32,492 nt of DNA from assembly GCA_002689385.1 (NCBI GenBank), contig NZFX01000044.1, forward strand, positions 1 to 32,492, in the 5' to 3' direction. Below the pieces are notes generated by a model. It was given only the letters and a program-made list of their open reading frames with translations. It had not been told where the DNA came from and ran no database searches. Positions 1 through 8,903 of this stretch are shown piece by piece. The position numbers were made by a program, and so were the translations under genes. This DNA is from Phycisphaerae bacterium (GTDB taxonomy: Bacteria; Planctomycetota; Phycisphaerae; Phycisphaerales; SM1A02). Position 1 is the first letter of the stretch. Each line of letters starts with the position of its first letter.

Positions 1-26
1 ACAAACTATTTTCTCATCTCATTAAT

Positions 27-686
27 CTACTGCGGGCAGATTAACTCCGTGGAGACGAGAACTTCAGCTGTTGTTTTATCGAGTACTTCTTGAAGTGTGA
101 CATTAGGAGAAAGTTCGGTGATTTCGAATAGTTGTTTTTCTTTGTTCATCTCCATGACACACAAGTCAGTGATAATCATGTCGATGCATCGAAGTCCTGT
201 AAGCGGTAACGTGCAGGCAGGAATAAGTTTTGGGTCACCCTTGCGAGTGATGTGGTCCATGATGACGACAACTTTGTTGACACCAGCAACAAGATCCATC
301 GCGCCTCCCATGCCTTTAATCATCTTTCCCGGAATCATCCAGTTTGCAATATCGCCTTGTTGCGAAATCTCCATCGCGCCAAGAATAGCGAGGTCGATAT
401 GTCCACCGCGAATCATTTCAAACGACTCTGCTGAAGAGAAGTAGCTTGCGCCTGGCACCGCGGTGACGGTTTGTTTGCCCGCGTTGATTAAATCAGCATC
501 TACTTTGTCATCTGTGGGGAACTCGCCCATGCCGAGCAATCCGTTTTCAGATTGAAGCCACACCGTCATCCCATCTGGGACATAGTTGGCAACGAGTGTT
601 GGCATCCCAATCCCTAAATTGACATAAAAGCCGTCTTTGAGTTCTTGAGCGGCACGCTTTGCAATTCCGTTTCGATCTAATGGCAT
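27..686 (-). CDS. scoB: 3-oxoacid CoA-transferase subunit B
   Basis: This is the beta subunit of a family I CoA-transferase (SCOT/AtoA type), which moves CoA between succinyl-CoA or acetyl-CoA and a 3-oxoacid such as acetoacetate in the cytoplasm. The 219-residue length fits a separate B subunit. The motif SENGLLGMG near residue 46 holds the catalytic Glu of the family. The glycine-rich NLGIGMPTLVANYV near residue 23 and the GGAMDLV segment are also typical. The A subunit normally lies next to it and would be expected beyond the left edge, but is not visible. The gene diverges from the aldehyde dehydrogenase with 41 bp between start codons. There is no Shine-Dalgarno sequence; a TATTAT hexamer ends 7 nt before the ATG. 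The substrate cannot be read from sequence; ketone-body or glutarate-type acids are possible. Confidence 0.93.
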   Translation of the reverse strand: MPLDRNGIAKRAAQELKDGFYVNLGIGMPTLVANYVPDGMTVWLQSENGLLGMGEFPTDDKVDADLINAGKQTVTAVPGASYFSSAESFEMIRGGHIDLAILGAMEISQQGDIANWMIPGKMIKGMGGAMDLVAGVNKVVVIMDHITRKGDPKLIPACTLPLTGLRCIDMIITDLCVMEMNKEKQLFEITELSPNVTLQEVLDKTTAEVLVSTELICPQ

Positions 687-693
687 AGCGGAG

Positions 694-721
694 ATAATAC
701 CACCTCTGGGTGTGCTAGAAT
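694..721. promoter_or_regulatory. Overlapping divergent promoters between scoB and the aldehyde dehydrogenase
   Basis: On the minus strand TATTAT lies at 694-699, 7 nt before the scoB ATG. On the plus strand TAGAAT lies at 716-721, 6 nt before the dehydrogenase ATG. Neither start has a Shine-Dalgarno sequence. Each -10 sits where the -35 of the opposing promoter would be, so the two promoters could exclude one another. The transcription starts predicted from these hexamers fall at or next to the start codons. This is inferred from hexamer position only; no good -35 is seen. Confidence 0.4.
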
Positions 722-727
722 ACCGAG

Positions 728-2266
728 ATGACTACAACACTTTCAAACCTAATAAATCACCCACTTGTTTGTGACGCTTCAGAAGCGACAGACAACCACT
801 TTGTCTCCTATAACCCATCGACGGGAGAGCCGATCGCCGCTGTCCGCCGGCAGACAACGGAAGAATACAACGACCTTGTCGCTCGCTCCCAAGCGGTTTT
901 TAAGGAATGGCGCATGCTGCCAGCACCCAAGCGCGGCGAAATTGTTCGCCGAATTGGCAATGCATTTCGTGAGTACGAGCAACAACTCGGTGAACTCGTC
1001 ACGATGGAATGCGGGAAAATATTACCTGAAGGTATTGGCGAAGTTGTTGAATGCATTGACATCGCAGACTTCGCGGTAGGTCTGTCAAGACAACTCTACG
1101 GTTTGACAATTGCTTCCGAACGCCCTCGGCATGCAATGATGGAGCAGTGGCAACCAATCGGACCAGTTGGCATTATTTCAGCGTTTAACTTTCCTGTTGC
1201 AGTTTGGGCATGGAACTCTATGCTTGCGGCGGTTTGTGGTGACACAACCATTTGGAAACCAAGTGACATTACACCATTGACTGCAATTGCAATGATCAAC
1301 GTTGCGCACGAAGTTATGCGAGACCAAGATATTTTTACTCCAGAAAATGGAGACCCGTGCGACGTGTTTGGTTTGATCATCGGCACCGTCGAAGAAGTTG
1401 GTGAGCCGATGATTCAAGACCGCCGTTTACCACTCATTAGTGCAACAGGTTCTTGTCGAATGGGTCGACGTGTTGGCGCAGTTGTCGGTGGCCGTCTTGG
1501 CCGATCACTCCTTGAACTCGGTGGCAACAACGCCATCATCATCATGGACGATGCCGATTTAGATATGGTTATTCGTGGAACATTGTTTGGTGCAGTTGGC
1601 ACTGCGGGGCAACGGTGTACTTCAACTCGCCGCCTTCTATGCCACGAATCCGTGGTGGATCAAGTCACCGAAGGACTACTTAAAGCATACACACAAGTTT
1701 CCATTGGTGATCCACTTGAAGCAAGCACGTTGATGGGCCCACTTATTAACGAAGCGTCCGTTGAAACTATGCGTTCGTCAATTGAGCAAGCAAAAGCAGA
1801 AGGTTGCGAAATTCTATGCGGGGGCGTGGAAGGCATCGAGCGCTGGGCAGACCGTCCTGGTCACTTTGTTGAACCAACGATTGTTAAAGTACCCAAAGGC
1901 ACCATGCCAGAAGTGGTGAAAGAAGAAACGTTTGCCCCAATTTTATACATCTTTACTGTGAGCGATTTAGATGAAGCGCTTGCAATGCACAACGACGTTG
2001 ATCAAGGCCTAAGCAGTGCAATTTTTACGAACTCCATGCGTAATGCCGGTAGGTTCCTCTCAGCAGAGGGATCCGATTGTGGGATTGCCAATGTCAATAT
2101 CGGCACAAGCGGTGCAGAAATTGGTGGTGCATTTGGCGGAGAAAAAGATACAGGTGGTGGCCGTGAATCTGGTTCCGATGCATGGAAGGCGTATATGCGA
2201 CGTCAAACATGTACTTCGAATTGGAGTGACGAAATGCCACTCGCTCAAGGTATTGAATTCGGGTAA
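728..2266 (+). CDS. Aldehyde dehydrogenase, ALDH7 (L-aminoadipate-semialdehyde dehydrogenase) type
   Basis: NAD(P)+-dependent oxidation of an aldehyde, most likely 2-aminoadipate 6-semialdehyde to 2-aminoadipate in lysine catabolism. The 512-residue protein has the oxyanion Asn in SAFNFP (N154), the general base Glu in LELGGNN (E263) and the nucleophile Cys in GQRCTST (C297). The C-terminal block [20 protein letters not shown] is diagnostic of the ALDH7/antiquitin branch. The ATG at 728 fits the family N-terminus; it has no Shine-Dalgarno sequence and a TAGAAT hexamer only 6 nt upstream, which suggests a leaderless message. The stop codon overlaps the next start by one base (TAATG), so it is coupled to the Nudix gene. 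A saccharopine-dehydrogenase-family gene about 13 kb away supports the lysine role. Other ALDH7 substrates such as betaine aldehyde cannot be excluded. Confidence 0.92.
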   Translation: MTTTLSNLINHPLVCDASEATDNHFVSYNPSTGEPIAAVRRQTTEEYNDLVARSQAVFKEWRMLPAPKRGEIVRRIGNAFREYEQQLGELVTMECGKILPEGIGEVVECIDIADFAVGLSRQLYGLTIASERPRHAMMEQWQPIGPVGIISAFNFPVAVWAWNSMLAAVCGDTTIWKPSDITPLTAIAMINVAHEVMRDQDIFTPENGDPCDVFGLIIGTVEEVGEPMIQDRRLPLISATGSCRMGRRVGAVVGGRLGRSLLELGGNNAIIIMDDADLDMVIRGTLFGAVGTAGQRCTSTRRLLCHESVVDQVTEGLLKAYTQVSIGDPLEASTLMGPLINEASVETMRSSIEQAKAEGCEILCGGVEGIERWADRPGHFVEPTIVKVPKGTMPEVVKEETFAPILYIFTVSDLDEALAMHNDVDQGLSSAIFTNSMRNAGRFLSAEGSDCGIANVNIGTSGAEIGGAFGGEKDTGGGRESGSDAWKAYMRRQTCTSNWSDEMPLAQGIEFG

Positions 2267-2886
2267 TGCACTTAAAGCGCCCTGCGACGATCCATCTTCA
2301 GGAAGGGTTATTTATTCCTGAAGGTGTAGACTTAGAGGAAGTCGACCGTCGTTGGCAAAAACGCTGTTTGCAAAATCCGTCTTGTTTTGACGGCACCCTG
2401 TTGCATGTGCTTGGCGCGCAACGAAATGGATGCGGTGGAGCGAATGTGCATGTAATGCCCTGTTCATATCGTTTTTTCGCAGTACAAGATGCATTCTACA
2501 ATTTGGGCATTCGACCCCTTGGCGTCAAAGGTATTACGCGTTTTGATTCTAAGATACTCTGGGGCAAAAGAAGCAACGCGGTTCATCACTATGCTGGGCA
2601 GTGGGAATGCGCACCTTCTGGGAGTGTTGAACCAGGTCATGCTCCAGAAGAAACCATCCAAAAAGAGTTGCTTGAAGAAACAGGTCTTTCAATTTCGGTT
2701 CCACCAATTGCAGTAGCATTGCTTTTCGATGAAGAAGCAAAAACATGGGAACTTATATATAGGCTGCATGTTAAAGGGTGTGATTGTGTGAGTAATGGTG
2801 AATATGTTGAATATAGTTGGAAGGCTAAAAACAATGTTCCTGGTGGTGTAACACCTATTTCACGGCTGATGCACGTTTACGCATAG
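2266..2886 (+). CDS. Nudix-like hydrolase with a divergent Nudix box
   Basis: Probably a Nudix-fold pyrophosphohydrolase of 206 residues. The C-terminal half has GSVEPGH followed by KELLEETGL (about residues 117-140), which matches the Nudix box Gx5Ex7REUxEExGU in spacing. The first Glu is His and the Arg is Lys, while the metal-binding EE pair is kept. The N-terminal ~100 residues resemble no domain I can name; they may be a substrate-recognition region as in long eukaryote-like Nudix proteins. The start overlaps the stop of the aldehyde dehydrogenase (TAATG), so translation is probably coupled and the two proteins may share a pathway or clear a damaged nucleotide cofactor. The substrate is unknown. 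Confidence 0.75.
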   Translation: MHLKRPATIHLQEGLFIPEGVDLEEVDRRWQKRCLQNPSCFDGTLLHVLGAQRNGCGGANVHVMPCSYRFFAVQDAFYNLGIRPLGVKGITRFDSKILWGKRSNAVHHYAGQWECAPSGSVEPGHAPEETIQKELLEETGLSISVPPIAVALLFDEEAKTWELIYRLHVKGCDCVSNGEYVEYSWKAKNNVPGGVTPISRLMHVYA

Positions 2887-3017
2887 CGCGTAACAGTTTT
2901 AACTTACCTAGTTTAACGGCGGTTTATTCTGCTGGTCTAAATTCCCAGTTTCTATTTGACGATAGGTAGTAACTGGCAGACGTATGCCAATGCACAAAAA
3001 ACATAAGGATCATTTCT

Positions 3018-3650
3018 ATGAATAAGCAAACAACACTAGTACTTAGTATGGCAATGGGCACACTGCTTATACCAACAATTGCCTCAGCAGATTTGCAGGG
3101 CATTTCACACGAGTCGTTCGATAGTGGACTTGGCATCGGGACAACGTATCGCATTTATGCAGATGTTGATGCTGGTGATCAAGTAGATGCAATTTTCGGC
3201 GATGCTGTTAATCCACTTTCGATTCAAACGAGCACAAGCTTTTACCAAAATCAATTTGGCGATTACGGCGCTCCAACAGAGTCTTTGTTTGGATTTTTTC
3301 CTTCGCTGGAGTACGACAGTTTTGTCACCATTGGCAAATTGAACGACACTGGAGATGCAATGCTTGACATCGGTATTGATTGGTCAACTTTTGAAGACAA
3401 CGGTGGCGACATCTGGTCTGAAAACGGCACTTGGTTCGCAACGCCAGACGATGCGCAAGTGTACGAAGAAGATGGCCGTGTGCTTCTTGCTCAATTTACA
3501 ACTGACGGCACTATCTCTGGTGAGTTAAACATTTTAGGTAAGAACGAAGATCTAACAAGTTGGCAATATTCAGCAGTGGCTCTGCCAGCGCCCGGCGCAA
3601 TTGTATTACTTGGTCTTGCTGGGTACCTTCGAGTACGTCGCCGACATTAA
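3018..3650 (+). CDS. Secreted PEP-CTERM-type protein
   Basis: A 210-residue exported protein of unknown function. It has a clear signal peptide: Lys near the N-terminus, hydrophobic residues 5-20, and a cleavage site after ASA at about residue 24. The mature part is acidic and rich in Gly, Asp and Thr. It ends with PAPGAIVLLGLAGYLRVRRR, a PEP-CTERM-like sorting tail with the planctomycete Pro-Ala-Pro-Gly-Ala variant: a short motif, one membrane helix and a basic cluster. Family knowledge says such tails are processed by an exosortase in the inner membrane; no exosortase gene lies in the window. An AAGGA Shine-Dalgarno stretch precedes the ATG. It is convergent with the small basic gene downstream. 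Surface or extracellular matrix roles are inference only. Confidence 0.85.
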   Translation: MNKQTTLVLSMAMGTLLIPTIASADLQGISHESFDSGLGIGTTYRIYADVDAGDQVDAIFGDAVNPLSIQTSTSFYQNQFGDYGAPTESLFGFFPSLEYDSFVTIGKLNDTGDAMLDIGIDWSTFEDNGGDIWSENGTWFATPDDAQVYEEDGRVLLAQFTTDGTISGELNILGKNEDLTSWQYSAVALPAPGAIVLLGLAGYLRVRRRH

Positions 3651-3673
3651 CTATTCTATAAAAGTGGAGTTAC

Positions 3674-4000
3674 TTACTTTACTTCAAGATACTTTGAAAC
3701 ACTCTTCAAATCGTTTACGATTTGGGGAGTGATTTTCAATGTAAAGGAAGCACCGCGTTCAGCGCGGACTGTTCGAGTCGCTCGTGGACGATCAAACCAA
3801 ACACGACCAGCGCGTATGGTGTACTTAATGTCTTTTTGCTTGCGACGGCGTTGGAGCATCGAATGGTCCTTCTTCACCTGCGGTTGCATCCACATCAAAC
3901 GCTCAACGGTCTTGCGTGCTGCAGGACGTGTTAGCTCTTTGACAATGGTGAATGTCATTTCAGTATTTGGGACGATTGTGCTTGCTGTTTCTTTTGCCAT
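3674..4000 (-). CDS. Small basic protein of unknown function
   Basis: A 108-residue, strongly basic protein that I do not recognise. It contains a run of Arg and Lys (QRRRKQKDIKY) in the middle, a region rich in aromatic and Arg residues, and a C-terminal segment TLKITPQIVNDLKSVSKYL that looks like a strand followed by a helix. No signal peptide or membrane segment is present. Two ATGs are in tandem; GGAG ends 6 nt before the second one (4000), so that start is preferred over 4003. It is convergent with the PEP-CTERM gene and divergent from korA. A nucleic-acid- or ribosome-associated role would fit the charge but is a guess. Confidence 0.65.
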   Translation of the reverse strand: MAKETASTIVPNTEMTFTIVKELTRPAARKTVERLMWMQPQVKKDHSMLQRRRKQKDIKYTIRAGRVWFDRPRATRTVRAERGASFTLKITPQIVNDLKSVSKYLEVK

Positions 4001-4087
4001 CATGGACTCCGTTTCGAGCCGAGTATTGTAGCAATTAATACATAATTGGTAAAGCCCAACCCATAGACGAATTGCCAGAGATAAAGG

Positions 4088-4093
4088 TATAAT
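4088..4093 (+). promoter_or_regulatory. Candidate -10 element for the korA-korB-mnmG operon
   Basis: A perfect TATAAT lies 39 nt before the korA ATG, in the only intergenic gap upstream of the operon. No good -35 sits 16-18 bp upstream, so either the promoter relies on other contacts or the match is chance. The predicted transcription start near 4100 leaves a short leader containing the GAGGTGAAGAG ribosome-binding stretch. Confidence 0.45.
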
Positions 4094-4132
4094 TGTGTTT
4101 TAAGCACCCATTTTGAGGTGAAGAGCCCAATA

Positions 4133-6007
4133 ATGCCAGATACAAAATCAAATCAAAAAACAGCGCTTTCAAATGTTTCAGTGCGTTTTTGTGGTGACAG
4201 TGGAGATGGGATGCAACTCACTGGGTCGCACTTTACAGACACAGTTGCACTTGCAGGTAATGACTTTGCAACAGCACCTGATTTTCCAGCAGAAATTCGT
4301 GCTCCAAAAGGGACAACTTTTGGAGTTTCTGGGTATCAAATACAGTTTTCAAGCCAAGAAATCCATACGCCTGGCGATTTAGTCAACGCGATGGTTGCTA
4401 TGAACCCTGCTGGCTTTAAAACCAATCTGGAATATGTTGAAACTGGCGGAATAGTAATTGTTAATGATGACGAATTTAACAAAAGTAATTTTAAGAAATG
4501 TGGGTACGAAGAAGGCTACAACCCGCTTGATGATGAAGTGATTAACGCAAAGTACAAAATTTGCCGAGTTCCAATGTCGCGTTTGACTCGTGAGTCGCTT
4601 GTGAGTGAAGATTCTGACGTTTCAGTGAAAGATATTGACCGTTGTAGAAACATGTTTGCACTTGGAATTATCTCGTGGTTGTATTCTCGTGAAATCGATT
4701 CCACCATTGATAAGTTGCAAAACTATTTCGGGAAGTTAAAAAATAAACCAGAGATTGCAGAGTTAAATGAGAAGGCTATTAAAGCAGGATATTACTTTGG
4801 CGAGACAGCGGAGTTTTTCCCTTCGCAATACGAAGTATCGCCAGCAAAACTGCAAGCAGGTGAATATCGAAGAATTTCAGGCAACGAGGCAATCGTACTT
4901 GGTCTGGCTACGGCTGCTACAAAAGTAGCCAAGCCACTCGTATATGCGAGTTATCCAATCACGCCTGCTTCGGATGTGTTGCACGGCTTGGCGAGGCTGA
5001 AACAGTTTGGCATCCGGACCATGCAAGCCGAAGACGAAATAGCAGCGGTTATGGTTGCAATCGGGGCTTCGTTTGCAGGGCAAATAGGAGTGACTGGAAC
5101 TTCGGGGCCAGGTCTTGCACTGAAATCAGAAGCAATTGGCTTGGCAGTCATGATGGAGCTTCCACTGATTGTGGTGAATGTTCAACGCGCAGGACCTGCT
5201 ACAGGTATGCCAACTAAAACTGAACAGTCAGATTTATTACAAGCCATGTTCGGAAGACCTGGCGAGTGCCCCGTCATTGTTGTTGCAGCATCGAGCCCAG
5301 GTAATTGTTTCCATATGGCGATTGAAGCAGCACGTCTATCCCTAAGAGCAATGTGCCCAGTTGTTTTCTTATCAGAAGGCGGCCTAGGAAATGCAGCGGA
5401 GCCATGGCTTATTCCAGATATTGCAACTATTCCAAATATCGAGGTGAAGCACGCTGAAGCTACTGATGAAGAATTCCTTCCATACAAACGTGATGAAGAA
5501 ACGGGTGGTCGACCGTGGGCTATTCCAGGAATGCCTGGCTTAGAGCACCGTGTGGGTGGTCTTGAAAAACAAGATGGCACAGGTGGAGTTTCGTACGATC
5601 ATGAAAACCACGCACTAATGACAAAGTACCGTGCAGAGAAAATTGCAAAACTTCAAAATGTAATTCCCGATCTTGAAGTGGAAGGTGAAGGCGATACCCT
5701 CATCCTTGGCTGGGGTGGCACGCGGGGTAGTATTTTAGCTGCAGCAACTTTATTGCACGAACGTGGCATATCAGTTGCTACAGCGCATTTGCATTACATC
5801 AATCCTTTTCCAAAAAATATTGGGGATGTGTTAAGCAAGTACAAGAAAGTAATTATGCCTGAAATGAATTCCGGCCAGTTACGTATGCTTCTTCGTAGCC
5901 AATTCTTAGTTGATATCGAAGGTATTCAAAACTTATGCGGTCGTTCCTTCTTCGTGGAGGAGCTTGCTGATCAAATTCAAGCAATGTTGAAAGGGGGTGT
6001 AAAATGA
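4133..6007 (+). CDS. korA: 2-oxoacid:ferredoxin oxidoreductase, alpha (gamma-alpha fused) subunit
   Basis: Subunit of the enzyme that oxidatively decarboxylates a 2-oxoacid, most likely 2-oxoglutarate, to acyl-CoA while reducing ferredoxin. The N-terminal ~180 residues are the gamma domain (FCGDSGDGMQLTG, then APDFPAEIRAPKGTT). The alpha/pyrimidine-binding domain follows from about residue 240 (YPITPASDVLHGL, then GTSGPGLALKSEAIGLAVMM), then a C-terminal domain. About 624 residues is normal for the fused form. The ATG at 4133 is preferred over the in-frame GTG at 4118, because GAAGAG lies 8 nt before it and the GTG falls in the ribosome-binding region. Its stop overlaps the korB start (ATGA). 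Pyruvate-specific enzymes are related, but the two-subunit layout and sequence favour the Kor type. Confidence 0.93.
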   Translation: MPDTKSNQKTALSNVSVRFCGDSGDGMQLTGSHFTDTVALAGNDFATAPDFPAEIRAPKGTTFGVSGYQIQFSSQEIHTPGDLVNAMVAMNPAGFKTNLEYVETGGIVIVNDDEFNKSNFKKCGYEEGYNPLDDEVINAKYKICRVPMSRLTRESLVSEDSDVSVKDIDRCRNMFALGIISWLYSREIDSTIDKLQNYFGKLKNKPEIAELNEKAIKAGYYFGETAEFFPSQYEVSPAKLQAGEYRRISGNEAIVLGLATAATKVAKPLVYASYPITPASDVLHGLARLKQFGIRTMQAEDEIAAVMVAIGASFAGQIGVTGTSGPGLALKSEAIGLAVMMELPLIVVNVQRAGPATGMPTKTEQSDLLQAMFGRPGECPVIVVAASSPGNCFHMAIEAARLSLRAMCPVVFLSEGGLGNAAEPWLIPDIATIPNIEVKHAEATDEEFLPYKRDEETGGRPWAIPGMPGLEHRVGGLEKQDGTGGVSYDHENHALMTKYRAEKIAKLQNVIPDLEVEGEGDTLILGWGGTRGSILAAATLLHERGISVATAHLHYINPFPKNIGDVLSKYKKVIMPEMNSGQLRMLLRSQFLVDIEGIQNLCGRSFFVEELADQIQAMLKGGVK

Positions 6008-7020
6008 ACGAAGTAGCACTTCCAACATACAAACCGAAAGATTTTGCAAGTGATCAAGACGTTCGCTGGTGCCCCGGTTGTGGTGATTACGCCGTGCTCA
6101 CTGCAATGAAAAAGATGGCAGCCAATCTTGGCGCAAAGAAAGAAGACTTCGTCTTTGTTTCTGGCATTGGTTGCGCAGCACGTTTTCCCTATTACATGGA
6201 TACTTACGGTGCTCACACTGTACATGGTCGTTCGCCAGCATTCGCAACGGGAGTAAAAATTGCAAATCCAGATCTTGAAGTGTTTCTAATCTCTGGTGAC
6301 GGAGATTTACTTTCAATCGGCGGTAACCATACCATGCATGCACTTCGTCGCAACATTGACATTAATATTGTATTACTCAATAACAAAATATATGGTTTGA
6401 CTAAAGGCCAGTACTCGCCAACAAGTGAAGTAGGAAAAATCACGAAGTCCACTCCATTTGGATCACTCGATGAGCCAATTAACCCAATTACACTCGCGCT
6501 TGCAAGCGGAGGTTCATTTGTTGCTCGTTCACTTGATGTGGATGTGAAAGGTCTTACAACGCTCATCGATAGGGGGGCAAAGCATAAAGGCACATCCTTT
6601 ATTGAGGTCTACCAAGATTGCAACGTGTTTAATCACCAAGCGTGGTTCTACGCGACACAAAAGGATACTCGGCCTGAGAATACAATTCTTCTCGAGCATG
6701 GGAAGCCGCTTATTTTTGGTGCTGAAAGCGACAAAGGTATTCGTAGAAATGGTGATGCAGTTGAAATTGTTACACTTGGAGATGAATTCAGTGAGGCAGA
6801 CCTGCTTGTGCACGACGAATCTAACTTAGCACAAGCATTCTTGTTAAGCCAATTGTATTGTCCCGAATTCCCAGAACCAATCGGTGTATTTTATGTTGAC
6901 GAATCACGCCCTTCATATGACGAACAATTGCATTCACAAGTAAATGCTGTAGTCGAAAAGAATGGTAAAGCAGATTTGCAAGCAATAATCACTGGTGCAA
7001 ATACTTGGTCTGTTGAATAA
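6004..7020 (+). CDS. korB: 2-oxoacid:ferredoxin oxidoreductase, beta subunit
   Basis: The thiamine-diphosphate-binding partner of korA. The 338-residue protein begins with WCPGCGDY (C23, C26), which with the later SGIGCAARFP Cys can hold the iron-sulfur cluster of this family. The ThDP/Mg motif GDGDLLSIGGNH is followed by NNKIYGLTKGQYSPTS. The start overlaps the korA stop in ATGA, and mnmG starts 5 nt after its stop, so the three genes probably share one transcript. The complex acts in the cytoplasm with ferredoxin. Because PDH is encoded elsewhere in the window, the most economical reading is that KorAB serves as the 2-oxoglutarate step of the TCA cycle; this is inference. Confidence 0.94.
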   Translation: MNEVALPTYKPKDFASDQDVRWCPGCGDYAVLTAMKKMAANLGAKKEDFVFVSGIGCAARFPYYMDTYGAHTVHGRSPAFATGVKIANPDLEVFLISGDGDLLSIGGNHTMHALRRNIDINIVLLNNKIYGLTKGQYSPTSEVGKITKSTPFGSLDEPINPITLALASGGSFVARSLDVDVKGLTTLIDRGAKHKGTSFIEVYQDCNVFNHQAWFYATQKDTRPENTILLEHGKPLIFGAESDKGIRRNGDAVEIVTLGDEFSEADLLVHDESNLAQAFLLSQLYCPEFPEPIGVFYVDESRPSYDEQLHSQVNAVVEKNGKADLQAIITGANTWSVE

Positions 7021-7025
7021 TTCGA

Positions 7026-8822
7026 ATGGATAACCGAGTGGATGTCATCGTAATTGGCGGAGGTCATGCTGGCGTGGAAGCTGCTTGGGCAGCATCTTCT
7101 GCATTGCCAAAGGGCAAAATTGCTTTCGTTACTATGGACGCGTCAACAATTGGCGTCATGTCATGTAACCCTGCCATTGGCGGGCTTGGCAAAGGGCAAA
7201 TAGTTCGCGAGATCGACGCTCTTGGTGGTGTGATGGCAAGGGCAATTGATGCTACAGGCATTATGTTTAAAATGTTAAACACGTCCAAAGGCCCCGCGGT
7301 TTGGGGACCTCGAGCTCAAGCGGACAAAGACGCATACCGTGATGAAGTGCAGCGGATGATTGCAACTCGCAATAATATTGAAATCATTGAAGCAACTGTT
7401 GAAGAGTTAATTGTTGAAGATGGCGTATTGCAGGGTGTGATGCTCGATGGTCCACTGTATGCAAAAGCAGTCGTTTTAACGACGGGAACATTTATGCGTG
7501 GGCTTATGCATACTGGTGATGAACAATCCAAAGGCGGCCGAGTTGGCGAGGGAACTGCAGATACTATTTCGAGCGCACTTACTAGTCTTGGGTTTGAACT
7601 TGGTCGACTTAAAACGGGGACGCCTGCGCGCCTCTCAAAGAAGAGTATTGACTGGGACAATTTGCCATCGCAACTTGGTGATGCAGAGCCGGTTCCATTT
7701 AGTGATCTTCCGCCTAAAACATTCCCAGTGTTATCGCAAGTAGATTGTCGAATCACGGCGACTACTCCAGAGATGCATCAACTAATTAAAGATAATTTAG
7801 ATCGTGCCCCAATGTACAGCGGTGCAATTGATGCTGAGAGTGGACCAAGGTATTGCCCATCTATCGAAGACAAAGTTGTGCGTTTCGCTGAACGAGAGTC
7901 GCACCATGTGTTCCTTGAACCTGAGACAGTTGATGGCGATTCGGTGTACTGCAACGGCATAAGTACCTCGCTTCCTTCGGATATTCAAGAACAGATTATT
8001 CCGATGATGGCGGGCTGCAAAGACGCAATCATTCTTCAGATGGGGTACGCGGTCGAATACGATATCGTTCGTCCACATCAGATCAATGCAACCTGCGAAA
8101 CAAAGTTAGTGCAGGGTCTTTTTCTTGCGGGGCAAATCAATGGTACAAGTGGGTACGAAGAAGCGGCAGGGCAGGGGTTGCTTGCTGGTTTGAATGCTGC
8201 GCGTAAGGTAAATGGCGAAGATGAAGTTACGCTTGGGCGTGACCAAGCTTATATCGGTGTCATGATGGATGACTTGGTAACAACGCTTCCACGCGAGCCG
8301 TATCGAATGTTTACAAGCAGGGCAGAACATCGTTTGTTACTTCGTGCGGATAATTCAGATGAACGGTTAACACCATTTGGCAGAGAATTAGGAATTGTGT
8401 GCGACGAACGCTGGGAAGTGTGGGAACAACGCAAACAAGAAATCTACACTATCAAAACAGAAATTGAAAAACGGAAACTTAGCCAGCTTGCAAAACGATC
8501 TGATACAACAATCAAGGAACTGCAAGCAAAACTTTCAGAGTTTGACTCTCGTCTTGTGCACCGAGTTGTTTCAGACATTCGGTACGCCGGATATATCGTT
8601 CGCCAGCAAGCCGAGATCAAAAGGCAAGCAAAAACTGAGGGAAGAAAAATTCCGACTGATTTGAACCCAAGCGAAATCAGCGGTCTTCGAAACGAAGCTG
8701 TTGACGTTCTCAAGGAATTTAAACCAGCGACCCTAGGGCAAGCATCTCGCCTTGCGGGCATTACACCTGCCGACATTACGCTTATTTCAATTGCCATTGG
8801 TCGCTTTAATTCCACTATTTAA
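7026..8822 (+). CDS. mnmG: tRNA uridine-5-carboxymethylaminomethyl modification enzyme MnmG (GidA)
   Basis: FAD-dependent enzyme that with MnmE installs the (carboxymethyl)aminomethyl group at C5 of wobble uridine in several tRNAs. The FAD-binding Rossmann motif VIGGGHAGVEAA is at residues 9-20. Family signatures MSCNPAIGGLGKGQ and NTSKGPAVWGPRAQ follow, then the second conserved block GLFLAGQINGTSGYEEAAGQ and the C-terminal helical domain. The length of 598 residues is close to the usual ~620. It is the last gene of the korAB run. Its stop is only 15 bp from the left repeat of the tRNA-Tyr island, so the island did not damage it. Confidence 0.97.
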   Translation: MDNRVDVIVIGGGHAGVEAAWAASSALPKGKIAFVTMDASTIGVMSCNPAIGGLGKGQIVREIDALGGVMARAIDATGIMFKMLNTSKGPAVWGPRAQADKDAYRDEVQRMIATRNNIEIIEATVEELIVEDGVLQGVMLDGPLYAKAVVLTTGTFMRGLMHTGDEQSKGGRVGEGTADTISSALTSLGFELGRLKTGTPARLSKKSIDWDNLPSQLGDAEPVPFSDLPPKTFPVLSQVDCRITATTPEMHQLIKDNLDRAPMYSGAIDAESGPRYCPSIEDKVVRFAERESHHVFLEPETVDGDSVYCNGISTSLPSDIQEQIIPMMAGCKDAIILQMGYAVEYDIVRPHQINATCETKLVQGLFLAGQINGTSGYEEAAGQGLLAGLNAARKVNGEDEVTLGRDQAYIGVMMDDLVTTLPREPYRMFTSRAEHRLLLRADNSDERLTPFGRELGIVCDERWEVWEQRKQEIYTIKTEIEKRKLSQLAKRSDTTIKELQAKLSEFDSRLVHRVVSDIRYAGYIVRQQAEIKRQAKTEGRKIPTDLNPSEISGLRNEAVDVLKEFKPATLGQASRLAGITPADITLISIAIGRFNSTI

Positions 8823-8837
8823 TTCTGTAGATAGTCG

Positions 8838-8903
8838 AATGAGAAACACCTACATGTATAAACAGGTAGGTGTTACTGGATAAGCGAGACAGGATTCGAA
8901 CCT
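8838..8903. repeat. Left attachment-site repeat (attL) of the tRNA-Tyr island
   Basis: A 66-bp direct repeat matched by 11268-11333 with five differences. It holds a perfect 9-bp-stem hairpin (8845-8874) and then a copy of the tRNA-Tyr 3' end on the minus strand (from 8884). The bases corresponding to the start of the acceptor 3' strand read AA here instead of GG, so this copy could not pair as a working acceptor stem. It is the displaced, decaying end. The core shared with the right copy without change is 8884-8903. Confidence 0.85.

Noticed and set aside
5182-5580. Minus-strand ORF of 132 codons inside korA
   Set aside because: It lies wholly within a well-supported gene, has Pro/Ser/Arg-rich antisense composition and no ribosome-binding site.
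7316-7756. Minus-strand ORF of 146 codons inside mnmG
   Set aside because: Shadow of mnmG; no motif, biased composition.
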